Assembly (NCBI GenBank): GCA_045589695.1
Contig: JAZNPP010000056.1
Coordinates: forward strand, 1-64,000
DNA from: HGM04593 sp045589695
GTDB taxonomy: Bacteria > Bacteroidota > Bacteroidia > Bacteroidales > Bacteroidaceae
Length of the DNA stretch: 64,000 nucleotides
Direction: 5' to 3'
A program made the translations under genes and the position numbers. Shown here in pieces: positions 52,304-60,389 of the stretch (its first letter is position 1; each line of letters opens with the position of its first letter). The notes beneath the pieces are model-generated. The model made no database searches and had not been told where the DNA came from. It saw only the letters and a list, made by a program, of their open reading frames with translations.

Positions 52304-52311
52304 TAAATTTG
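52304..52311 (+). promoter_or_regulatory. -7 box TAAATTTG almost at the rnz start codon
   Basis: Exact TAnnTTTG match only 6 bases before the ATG at 52318, which predicts a leaderless or nearly leaderless mRNA. It also overlaps the in-frame ATG at 52300, making that earlier start unlikely. Confidence 0.55.
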
Positions 52312-52317
52312 CGGACG

Positions 52318-53232
52318 ATGGAACCGTTCGAAGTACATATATTAGGATGCGGTTCGGCGCTGCCTACCACACGCCACAACGCAAGTTCGCAAGTCGTAAA
52401 GATTGGCAACAAACTCTTCATGATTGACTGCGGAGAGGGCACTCAACTGCAATTGCGTAGAGGACACATCCACTTCTCATTCATAAACCATATATTCATA
52501 ACGCACCTTCACGGCGACCACAGTTTCGGCCTTATCGGCCTCATATCGACATTCGGTCTCTTAGGACGCACGGCCCCTTTGCATATATATGCCGACCCCA
52601 TGCTTGAGAAAATCATGAGGCCGCAACTGGACTTCTACTGCAAGGATATAAAATACCCGTTGTTCTTTCATGGCATAGACGCGGGCAAGCAGGATATAAT
52701 ATTCGAGGACAACACCGTTACGGTAGAAACAATACCTCTCAGCCACAGAATGCCATGTTGCGGGTTCCTTTTCAAAGAGAAGCCGAAAAAACGTCATTTG
52801 CTTGGCGATGCGGCAAACTACTACAACATACCGGCATACATGCGTACCGCCATAAAAGAGGGCGCCGACTTCACCACGACCGAAGGCAAGACGATACCCA
52901 ACAACCAGCTCACAAGAGAGCCGGACCCGTCACGCAGCTATGCCTACTGCAGCGACACGAAGCCATGCCCAGCCATATGCAAGCAGATTGAGGGAGCCGA
53001 CTTGCTTTACCACGAGGCGACATTCGCCGAAAGCGAGAAAGGACGTGCGAGACAGACATTCCACAGCACAGCAAGAGAAGCCGCGGAGATAGCCATGAGA
53101 GCGAACGTGAAAAGGCTCATCATCGGACATTATTCTTCGCGCTATGAAGACGAGAGCGTTCTTCTGAGCGAAGCAATGGAGGTTTTCCCCAACAGTTGCT
53201 GCAGCGACGAAGGAATGGTGTTCAATGTATGA
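52318..53232 (+). CDS. rnz: Ribonuclease Z
   Basis: 304 aa metallo-beta-lactamase enzyme that cuts the 3' trailer from tRNA precursors. Motifs: HILGCGSALPTTRHNASSQ start, MIDCGEGTQLQL, ITHLHGDHSFGL (HxHxDH zinc motif), AYCSDTKPC, YHEATFAESEKGRA and IGHYSSRYED. Start chosen at 52318 because the -7 box covers the upstream ATG. As the tRNAs here lack encoded CCA, an RNase Z role in 3' maturation is coherent. Confidence 0.96.
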   Translation: MEPFEVHILGCGSALPTTRHNASSQVVKIGNKLFMIDCGEGTQLQLRRGHIHFSFINHIFITHLHGDHSFGLIGLISTFGLLGRTAPLHIYADPMLEKIMRPQLDFYCKDIKYPLFFHGIDAGKQDIIFEDNTVTVETIPLSHRMPCCGFLFKEKPKKRHLLGDAANYYNIPAYMRTAIKEGADFTTTEGKTIPNNQLTREPDPSRSYAYCSDTKPCPAICKQIEGADLLYHEATFAESEKGRARQTFHSTAREAAEIAMRANVKRLIIGHYSSRYEDESVLLSEAMEVFPNSCCSDEGMVFNV

Positions 53233-53317
53233 AGAGCTAAATAAATAAATTAATTCATACCGGCATTAAACCCGAACGTTTGTCTCAAGTCTAATAAAAG
53301 ACAAAACAAAGAAAACG

Positions 53318-53872
53318 GTGAACAGCACAGAATACAATGAGCGATTGATAGCCAAGCAGCTTAAGGATAAAAACTTAAGAAGTGCCGCTTTTTCGCTTAT
53401 CGTAGACAAGTACAGCCGAAAGATATATTCCCACATACGCAACATGGTGCTGTCGCACGAAGACGCCGACGACCTTGTCCAGGAGACATTCATAAAGGCA
53501 TGGAGCAACATCGACAAGTTCAGAGGCGACTCCAAGATATCGACATGGCTCTACCGTATAGCCATAAACGAGACACTTACATTTCTAAGAAAGAACCGCA
53601 ATAATACAGTTTCGCTAAGCGGTTGCGAAACCGAGGTAGCCGATATGATTGTTGGCGACAGCCACTTCAACGGAGACAGAGCGGAAGCGTTGTTCAGGGA
53701 AGCCGTAAGCCGCTTGCCGAACAAGCAGAGACTTGCTTTCAACATGAAATATTTCGAAGAAATGTCATACGAAGAGATGTCGAGCATCATGGGTACGAGC
53801 GTAGGAGCATTGAAAGCGTCGTACCACATTGCAGTAAAGAAAATTGAACAATATATCAGCGAAAAGAATTAA
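53318..53872 (+). CDS. ECF-type RNA polymerase sigma factor
   Basis: 184 aa with a GTG start; no in-frame ATG occurs before the sigma-2 domain. Region 2 is seen in DADDLVQETFIKAWSNIDKF and TWLYRIAINETL, region 4 in YEEMSSIMGTSVGALKASYH. Region 1.1 and 3 are absent, as expected for ECF. It is followed by a one-pass membrane protein and a Spy-like periplasmic protein, an arrangement that suggests an envelope-stress regulon with a membrane anti-sigma partner. Confidence 0.93.
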   Translation: MNSTEYNERLIAKQLKDKNLRSAAFSLIVDKYSRKIYSHIRNMVLSHEDADDLVQETFIKAWSNIDKFRGDSKISTWLYRIAINETLTFLRKNRNNTVSLSGCETEVADMIVGDSHFNGDRAEALFREAVSRLPNKQRLAFNMKYFEEMSYEEMSSIMGTSVGALKASYHIAVKKIEQYISEKN

Positions 53873-53943
53873 ACTTCAAAACTATTTTGACATCAAATAG
53901 AAAGAAACAGAAAATCTTTCGCAATAATACGGAGATATAAAAG

Positions 53944-54303
53944 ATGAATTTGGAAAATTACAAAAAAAAGAGCGGCTTCACAGTTCCCGACGGCTACTTC
54001 GAAAAGCTTGAGAGCGAGATAAAAAGAGCCACATGCCACAAAAGCGGAGAGCCGGAAAAGAAGAAGACGATTTTCACCGGTTTCATGCGCTATGCGGCCA
54101 TGATCGCAATTGTGTTCGCTGCTGCAGCCGGCATAATATACAATTACGCCGATGCCCCTGCCGCGTTCTTCACAAACGGCAGTCCTGTTGCGGAAATGAG
54201 CAACGCTTTAGAGGACAACGAGTATATCGGGAACATGCTTGCGGAGTACCCTATAGATGAATATACATTCTACTGCTACATGACAGATTCAGACAACTAT
54301 TAA
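53944..54303 (+). CDS. Small single-pass membrane protein, candidate anti-sigma factor
   Basis: 119 aa. A soluble N-terminal ~50 residues (FTVPDGYFEKLESEIKRAT) precedes one transmembrane helix (~55-76) and an acidic extracytoplasmic tail (LEDNEYIGNMLAEYPIDEY). The FxVPxGYFExL start occurs in many Bacteroidota proteins next to sigma factors. No ZAS zinc motif is visible. Position directly after the sigma gene supports an anti-sigma role, but that is inference. Confidence 0.65.
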   Translation: MNLENYKKKSGFTVPDGYFEKLESEIKRATCHKSGEPEKKKTIFTGFMRYAAMIAIVFAAAAGIIYNYADAPAAFFTNGSPVAEMSNALEDNEYIGNMLAEYPIDEYTFYCYMTDSDNY

Positions 54304-54314
54304 AAAAAGAACAT

Positions 54315-54803
54315 ATGAGAAAAGTCATATTCGCAGCCATATTGGCAATGATTACAATGAATGCCGCTACTGCTCAGGAGCAGAAAAAGCCGCAGGAGAG
54401 AAAAAGATTCTCACACGAGGAATATCAAGAGAAACAGCGCAGCTACATAACAGAGAAAGCGCATCTTACAGAAGGGGAAGCCGAAGCGTTCTTCCCGCTG
54501 TTCTTTGAACTTCAGAAAAAGAAATTCGAAATAGAACGCAACGTACGCAAAGGCATAAAGAGAGAACGCGGCGAAAAGATGACCGAGGAGCAATGCCGTG
54601 AATTTGTATACCGCATGGCCGATTCCAAGATTGAGATAGCGAAGCTCGAAAGGGAATACACCGACAAATACCTTAAAGTCGTAAGCCCATGCAAGCTTCA
54701 GCGCATACAGTACGCCGAACATTCATTCCAGCGTGACCTCATGGAAAAGATGATACGCAACCGTAATAACAAAGCCTCGGAATGCAAGCCCCAAAAGAAC
54801 TAA
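54315..54803 (+). CDS. Spy/CpxP-like periplasmic protein
   Basis: 162 aa with a signal peptide (about residues 1-20, AMITMNAATAQ). The mature part is all-helical and highly charged, with LTEGEAEAFFPLFFELQKKKFE resembling the LTxxQ-type helix of Spy/CpxP chaperones. Starts 11 bases after the membrane protein and is the last gene of the sigma-factor unit. A periplasmic stress sensor or chaperone is likely. Confidence 0.7.
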   Translation: MRKVIFAAILAMITMNAATAQEQKKPQERKRFSHEEYQEKQRSYITEKAHLTEGEAEAFFPLFFELQKKKFEIERNVRKGIKRERGEKMTEEQCREFVYRMADSKIEIAKLEREYTDKYLKVVSPCKLQRIQYAEHSFQRDLMEKMIRNRNNKASECKPQKN

Positions 54804-54820
54804 CACGCTAAATATCAATT

Positions 54821-54853
54821 AAAAGGCGACAACTGTTCTGGTTGTCGCCTTTT
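54821..54853. terminator. Bidirectional terminator between the Spy-like and mazG genes
   Basis: Perfect 13-bp stem AAAAGGCGACAAC / GTTGTCGCCTTTT around a 7-base loop, with A- and T-runs on both outer sides. It separates two convergent genes. Confidence 0.9.
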
Positions 54854-54890
54854 AATTTACATAAACTCTTTTTACTTCTTAGAAACACCG

Positions 54891-55673
54891 TCATTCGCCT
54901 CTTTTCGCTTCGTTCCAAAGCTCGTCCATTTCGGCAAGCGGCATATCACGCAAATTCCTCCCTTGCTCTTTCGAGCGTTGCTCTACATACGTGAAACGGC
55001 TACGGAATTTTGCATTTGTCAATTCAAGAGCATTGTCCGGATTTATATCATATAGCCTTGCCGCATTCACAAGACTGAAGAGCAGGTCGCCGAACTCCTT
55101 CTCGCAGTTCTCCTTATCGCCGCTTTTCATTTCGGCTTCAACCTCGACGATTTCCTCCTTGACCTTTGCCCAGACATCCTCTTTTTTCTCCCAATCGAAG
55201 CCCACGTTCGCGGCTTTTTCCTGCATTCTGAACGCCTTAATCAAAGAAGGCATTGAGTTCGGGACACCGCTGAGAATACTCTTGTTGCCGTCTTTTTCCG
55301 TCATCTTCAACTGCTCCCAATTCTTGCAAACTTCACCAGCCGTTTCGGCTACAACTTCACCGAAAACATGCGGATGGCGGTATATTAATTTGTCGCACAA
55401 ACGGTCACAGACATCCTTCAGGTCGAACTGTTCCTTTTCACTTGCGATCTTAGCGTAAAAAGCTACGTGAAGAAGCACGTCGCCAAGTTCTTTGCATATG
55501 TTAGGCACATCGTCGGCGACGAGGGCGTCGGAAAGTTCAAAGCACTCTTCAATGGTATTCGGACGCAAACTGCTGTTTGTCTGCTTCCTGTCCCAGGGAC
55601 ATTTCTCGCGCAATTCGTCAAGAACATCCAAAAAACGGCTGAAAGCCTCTAAAATTTCATTTCTGCTATGCAT
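54891..55673 (-). CDS. mazG: Nucleoside triphosphate pyrophosphohydrolase (MazG)
   Basis: 260 aa, tandem MazG domains. First domain: LREKCPWDRKQTNSSLRPNTIEE with ELGDVLLHVAFYA (metal-binding Glu/Asp helix); second: VKEEIVEVEAEMKSGDKENCEKEFGDLLFSLVN. It hydrolyses (d)NTPs to NMP and pyrophosphate and clears abnormal nucleotides. A TATCTTCG box lies 20 bases upstream, divergent from valS. Confidence 0.95.
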   Translation of the reverse strand: MHSRNEILEAFSRFLDVLDELREKCPWDRKQTNSSLRPNTIEECFELSDALVADDVPNICKELGDVLLHVAFYAKIASEKEQFDLKDVCDRLCDKLIYRHPHVFGEVVAETAGEVCKNWEQLKMTEKDGNKSILSGVPNSMPSLIKAFRMQEKAANVGFDWEKKEDVWAKVKEEIVEVEAEMKSGDKENCEKEFGDLLFSLVNAARLYDINPDNALELTNAKFRSRFTYVEQRSKEQGRNLRDMPLAEMDELWNEAKRGE

Positions 55674-55693
55674 TTTTTCATTTATTTACGCTG

Positions 55694-55701
55694 CGAAGAT
55701 A
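55694..55701 (-). promoter_or_regulatory. -7 box TATCTTCG for mazG
   Basis: Minus-strand TATCTTCG followed by CAGC, 20 bases before the mazG ATG. Confidence 0.5.
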
Positions 55702-55721
55702 AATAATTTAATAATAATAAT

Positions 55722-55729
55722 TAACTTTG
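55722..55729 (+). promoter_or_regulatory. -7 box TAACTTTG for valS
   Basis: Exact TAnnTTTG match 42 bases before the valS ATG. Confidence 0.6.
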
Positions 55730-55771
55730 CAGATAGTATAAATTCGGATAATTATATAAAATTAAAATATC

Positions 55772-58522
55772 ATGAGCTTAGCAAGCACCTACATACCCGC
55801 AGAGGTTGAAGAAAAATGGTACGAATATTGGTTGAAGAACAACCTTTTCCATTCAGAGCCAGACGAAAGAGAGCCATACACTATTGTGATACCGCCGCCA
55901 AACGTGACAGGCGTGCTTCACATGGGACACATGCTTAACAATACAATCCAAGACATACTTGTACGCCATGCACGCATGCTGGGCAAAAACGCATGTTGGG
56001 TACCGGGCACCGACCATGCATCTATCGCAACCGAGGCTAAGGTTGTAAAAAGACTTGCGGAGCAGGGTATAAAAAAGAGCGACCTCACTCGTGAGGAGTT
56101 CCTGAAGCATGCATGGGAGTGGACCGACGAACATGGCGGCATCATCCTGAAGCAACTCCGCAAATTGGGAGCATCGTGCGATTGGGACCGCACATCGTTC
56201 ACTATGGACGAAATACGCAGCAAGAGCGTTATCAAGGTATTCTGCGACCTTTACAACAAAGGCCTCATATATCGCGGACTCCGCATGGTGAACTGGGACC
56301 CTAAAGCCCAGACTGCGCTCAGCAACGAGGAGGTTATTTACAGAGAGGAGAAGAGCAAGCTCTACTACCTGAGATATTATGTAGACGAGGCCGCAGGCTG
56401 CACCGACGGCGAAGATAACGGTGCTGTCACATTATCCCCGACGGATGCATTCGACCCGACAGTAAAGCACCAGATACTGCACCGTGACGCCAATGGCCGC
56501 CGCTACGCAGTAGTAGCGACCACACGCCCCGAGACGATCATGGGCGATACAGCGATGTGCATAAACCCTAAAGACCCGAAAAACACATGGCTCAAAGGCA
56601 AAAATGTCATCGTTCCTCTTGTAAACAGAGTAATTCCGGTAATCGAAGACCGCTATGTAGAGATTGAGTTCGGTACAGGTTGCCTGAAGGTAACGCCCGC
56701 CCACGACACCAACGACTACATGCTCGGCAAGACACATAACCTTGAGACAATAGACATATTCAATGCCGACGCTACACTCAGCGAAGCTGCAGGACTCTAT
56801 GTAGGCATGGACCGCATGGAGGTACGCAAGCAGATAGCGAAGGACCTTGCCGACGCAGGGCTTTTGGAGAAAGTCGAGGACTACGACAACAAGGTCGGAT
56901 ACAGCGAGCGTAACGCCGACACGGCTGTTGAGCCGCGTCTTTGCATGCAGTGGTTCTTGCGCATGCAGCACTTTGCGGACATAGCATTGCCTCCTGTAAT
57001 GGAAGACAGACTCAAGTTCTACCCGGCAAAATACAAGACGACATACAACAATTGGCTCTCAAACATCCAGGACTGGTGCATCAGCCGCCAGCTGTGGTGG
57101 GGCCACCGTATACCGGCATACTTCCTCCCGACAGCCGAAGGCGCTGAAGAGAGATACGTTGTGGCGGAGAGCCGTGAAGAGGCATTGAAGCTTGCTCAGG
57201 CCATTCCAGGATATGAAGACATCACAGCCGAGGAGCTGCGTCATGACGAGGATGCGCTCGACACATGGTTCAGTTCATGGCTATGGCCTATCTCCCTGTT
57301 CAACGGAATACTTGAACCGGGCAACAAAGAGATAAGCTACTACTACCCCACAAGCGACCTCGTGACAGGACCTGACATTATATTCTTCTGGGTTGCCCGC
57401 ATGATGATGTCGGGTTACGAATACCAGGGCGAAATGCCTTTCAAGAATGTATATTTCACAGGTATCGTGCGTGACAAGCTCGGACGCAAGATGAGCAAGT
57501 CGCTCGGCAACAGCCCCGACCCGCTCGACCTTATCGCCCGTTACGGCGCCGACGGTGTACGCATGGGCATCATGCTCTCTGCACCTGCAGGCAACGATAT
57601 TCTTTTCGACGAGAGCCTGTGCGAGCAAGGACGTAACTTCTGCAACAAGATATGGAACGCATTCCGCCTTGTAAAGGGCTGGAGCATAAGTTCGGATATC
57701 GAACAGCCCGAAAGTTCCAAGCTTGCAGTAGAATACTTCAATGAAACACTCGCCAAAGCAGCCTCATTGCTTGAGGACCAGTTCGGCAAGTATCGCCTCA
57801 ACGAAGCGTTGATGAATGTATACTCGCTCTTCTGGGACGAGTTCTCGGCATGGTATCTTGAGATGATAAAGCCAGCATACGGAGCGCCTATCGACGCAGC
57901 CACATATGAGGCGACACTCGGTTTCTTCGACAGCCTGCTTCGCTTGCTCCACCCCTTCATGCCGTTCATTACCGAAGAGTTGTGGCAGAGCATCAAGGAA
58001 CGTAAAGAGGGAGAGAGCCTCATGACACAGAGCGTCAAGGAACTTGCCGTTGAACACGATGAAGAGTACCTCGCAAAGATTGCGATACTGAAGGACGTTA
58101 TAAGCAACATACGTTCTACACGCCAGCAGAAGAACCTGTCGCCCCGTGAGCAGCTCGCTCTGCAGATTGTAGGCGAATCTCCTGTTCAGGGCCTCGAATG
58201 CATACTGATAAAGATGGGCAACCTCACATCCATCGAGAACGTGGCTACACCCGATGACACGGCTGTTTCGTTCCGTGTGGGCACAACGGAGTTCGCTATC
58301 CCGATGGGGTCGCTCATCGACAAGGACGCAGAGATTGCCAAGATGCAGGAAGAACTTGCATACCACGAAAGATTCCTAAAGAGCGTAGAGGCAAAGCTCA
58401 ACAACCCCAACTTTGTAAGCAAAGCACCCGAAAAGATTATAGCTATCGAGCGTAAGAAGCAGTCCGACGCCACAGAAAAGATTGCGATGCTTAAAGAGAG
58501 CATACAGAAACTTTCCAAATAA
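55772..58522 (+). CDS. valS: Valine--tRNA ligase
   Basis: 916 aa class I synthetase. HIGH-type motif PPPNVTGVLHMGHMLNNT, KMSKS motif in GRKMSKSLGNSPDPLD, editing (CP1) domain in between (TTRPETIMGDTA; HDTNDY), anticodon-binding helices, and a C-terminal coiled-coil arm (KMQEELAYHERFLKSVEAKL) typical of ValRS. Length is normal. Followed at 21 bases by a coiled-coil membrane protein. Confidence 0.98.
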   Translation: MSLASTYIPAEVEEKWYEYWLKNNLFHSEPDEREPYTIVIPPPNVTGVLHMGHMLNNTIQDILVRHARMLGKNACWVPGTDHASIATEAKVVKRLAEQGIKKSDLTREEFLKHAWEWTDEHGGIILKQLRKLGASCDWDRTSFTMDEIRSKSVIKVFCDLYNKGLIYRGLRMVNWDPKAQTALSNEEVIYREEKSKLYYLRYYVDEAAGCTDGEDNGAVTLSPTDAFDPTVKHQILHRDANGRRYAVVATTRPETIMGDTAMCINPKDPKNTWLKGKNVIVPLVNRVIPVIEDRYVEIEFGTGCLKVTPAHDTNDYMLGKTHNLETIDIFNADATLSEAAGLYVGMDRMEVRKQIAKDLADAGLLEKVEDYDNKVGYSERNADTAVEPRLCMQWFLRMQHFADIALPPVMEDRLKFYPAKYKTTYNNWLSNIQDWCISRQLWWGHRIPAYFLPTAEGAEERYVVAESREEALKLAQAIPGYEDITAEELRHDEDALDTWFSSWLWPISLFNGILEPGNKEISYYYPTSDLVTGPDIIFFWVARMMMSGYEYQGEMPFKNVYFTGIVRDKLGRKMSKSLGNSPDPLDLIARYGADGVRMGIMLSAPAGNDILFDESLCEQGRNFCNKIWNAFRLVKGWSISSDIEQPESSKLAVEYFNETLAKAASLLEDQFGKYRLNEALMNVYSLFWDEFSAWYLEMIKPAYGAPIDAATYEATLGFFDSLLRLLHPFMPFITEELWQSIKERKEGESLMTQSVKELAVEHDEEYLAKIAILKDVISNIRSTRQQKNLSPREQLALQIVGESPVQGLECILIKMGNLTSIENVATPDDTAVSFRVGTTEFAIPMGSLIDKDAEIAKMQEELAYHERFLKSVEAKLNNPNFVSKAPEKIIAIERKKQSDATEKIAMLKESIQKLSK

Positions 58523-58543
58523 CAACTGAAAGCGAAAAACGAG

Positions 58544-59434
58544 ATGCAGGACAAAAAACGTATAGCAATCATCGCGCTGAGCGTTGCTGCGGCCATTCTC
58601 CTTATAGCCGGCATATACTTAGGCGTCGCCTTGCATAACAGCGAGGCCCATAATGCCGAGGTACAAGAGCTTATGGCGCTTGAGAAAGAGGAGATGCTGA
58701 ACGACCTCGCGACAGCCCAGTTGCAGTACGACGAACTTATGGTACGCATAAACAATGACTCTCTAAAGTTCAAACTTGAGAGAGAGCAGATGCGTACGCA
58801 GCAGCTGCTTGAGGAACTGGAACTGACAAAAGCGACAAGCGCCGCCGAAATCACAAGGCTCAAGAAAGAGCTGAGAACCGTACGTGCAGTCCTGAAGAAC
58901 TACGTAATGCAGATTGATTCGCTCAACAGAGAGAACGAATCGCTCAAAAAGGAGAACACCGCCGTACGCAAGAAATACCGTGAAGCTTCAAAGAAGATAG
59001 ACAACCTCTCCGAGGAAAAGCAGAAACTGAGCGAAAAGATAACCCTGGCATCGCAGCTCGACGCAACAGGAGTCAGCATTTCTTTGTTAAGAAAGAACGG
59101 CAAAGCGACCCCGAGCATCAAGCGGGCAAAGCAGATTGAGGTAAATTTTACCGTAACAAAGAACATAACAGCCCAGACCGGCGACAAGGCCGCATACATA
59201 AGAATTATGCAACCTAACGGCGAAGTGCTTGCAAAAAGCGCAAGCAACACCTTTGTCTACGAAAACCGCAATATCGAATTCTCAATGAGCCGCAAGTTCG
59301 AATACACAGGCGAAAGCCAGGAGCTGACGCTCTATTGGGATATCGAGGAGACATTGCAGAACGGAGAATACAAAGCATTTATATTTGTTGACGGAAACAT
59401 GATAGGTTCCGGCAGCGCAACGTTTGAACAATAA
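58544..59434 (+). CDS. Membrane-anchored coiled-coil protein, unrecognised family
   Basis: 296 aa. One N-terminal transmembrane helix (~7-29), a long heptad-patterned coiled coil (~32-165; LKKELRTVRAVLKNYVMQI, LNRENESLKKEN), then a C-terminal beta-rich domain (~195-296; VNFTVTKNITAQTGDKAAYI). The domain probably lies outside the cytoplasm. I recall similar proteins in Bacteroidales without known function. Part of the valS - UDP-glucuronate decarboxylase run. Confidence 0.75.
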   Translation: MQDKKRIAIIALSVAAAILLIAGIYLGVALHNSEAHNAEVQELMALEKEEMLNDLATAQLQYDELMVRINNDSLKFKLEREQMRTQQLLEELELTKATSAAEITRLKKELRTVRAVLKNYVMQIDSLNRENESLKKENTAVRKKYREASKKIDNLSEEKQKLSEKITLASQLDATGVSISLLRKNGKATPSIKRAKQIEVNFTVTKNITAQTGDKAAYIRIMQPNGEVLAKSASNTFVYENRNIEFSMSRKFEYTGESQELTLYWDIEETLQNGEYKAFIFVDGNMIGSGSATFEQ

Positions 59435-59441
59435 GCGAAAG

Positions 59442-60377
59442 ATGAAACGAATACTTGTGACAGGAGGAGCCGGTTTCATAGGCTCGCACCTTTGCGAAAG
59501 GCTTCTGAAAGACGGCAATGACGTCATCTGCCTCGATAACTATTTCACCGGCAGCAAGGACAATATCCGCCACCTTATCGGCAATGACCATTTCGAGCTT
59601 GTACGCCACGATGTCACGCAGCCTTACACGGCCGAGGTCGATGAGATATACAACCTTGCATGCCCTGCATCGCCGGTACACTACCAGCACGACCCTGTTA
59701 AGACAATACAGACATGCGTTATCGGCTCGATGAACATGTTAGGACTTGCTAAGAGAGTGGGCGCAAAGATTCTGCAGGCATCGACAAGCGAGGTGTACGG
59801 CGACCCGAATATTCACCCGCAAGTAGAGAGTTATTGGGGCAACGTAAACCCCATTGGCATACGCTCATGCTATGACGAAGGCAAAAGATGCGCCGAGACA
59901 CTGTTCATGGACTATCACAGACAGAACGATGTCCGCATCAAGATTATCCGTATATTCAACACTTACGGCCCTCGCATGAGCATGAATGACGGACGTGTCG
60001 TGTCGAACTTCATTGTCCAGGCACTGAAAGGAGAAAACATAACAATATATGGCGACGGCAAGCAGACCCGCAGTTTCCAGTATGTCGATGACCTTGTCGA
60101 GGGCATGGTGCGCATGATGGAGACCGGCGACAAATTCGTAGGCCCAGTAAACATAGGCAACCCCGGCGAGTTCACCATGCTCGAACTTGCCGAGAGAGTC
60201 ATCGAACTGACAGACTCGAAATCAAAGATCGTATTCGAGCCGCTGCCGCAGGACGACCCCCGCCAACGCAAGCCCGATATTTCACTTGCCCACAAAGAGC
60301 TTAGAGGATGGAAACCCGAAATAAAGCTCGACGAAGGACTTGCAAAGACCATAAACTATTTCAGAACATTAATTTAA
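59442..60377 (+). CDS. UDP-glucuronate decarboxylase (UDP-xylose synthase type)
   Basis: 311 aa SDR enzyme from the ATG at 59442; an upstream TTG overlaps the previous gene. Rossmann motif TGGAGFIGSHLC, catalytic Ser/Tyr/Lys in STSEVYGDP and SCYDEGKR (YxxxK), and the UXS-diagnostic ESYWGNVNPIGIRSCYDE. It converts UDP-glucuronate to UDP-xylose (or the 4-keto intermediate) for surface glycans. No glycan transferase genes are adjacent. Confidence 0.94.
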   Translation: MKRILVTGGAGFIGSHLCERLLKDGNDVICLDNYFTGSKDNIRHLIGNDHFELVRHDVTQPYTAEVDEIYNLACPASPVHYQHDPVKTIQTCVIGSMNMLGLAKRVGAKILQASTSEVYGDPNIHPQVESYWGNVNPIGIRSCYDEGKRCAETLFMDYHRQNDVRIKIIRIFNTYGPRMSMNDGRVVSNFIVQALKGENITIYGDGKQTRSFQYVDDLVEGMVRMMETGDKFVGPVNIGNPGEFTMLELAERVIELTDSKSKIVFEPLPQDDPRQRKPDISLAHKELRGWKPEIKLDEGLAKTINYFRTLI

Positions 60378-60389
60378 AGATTATACAAG

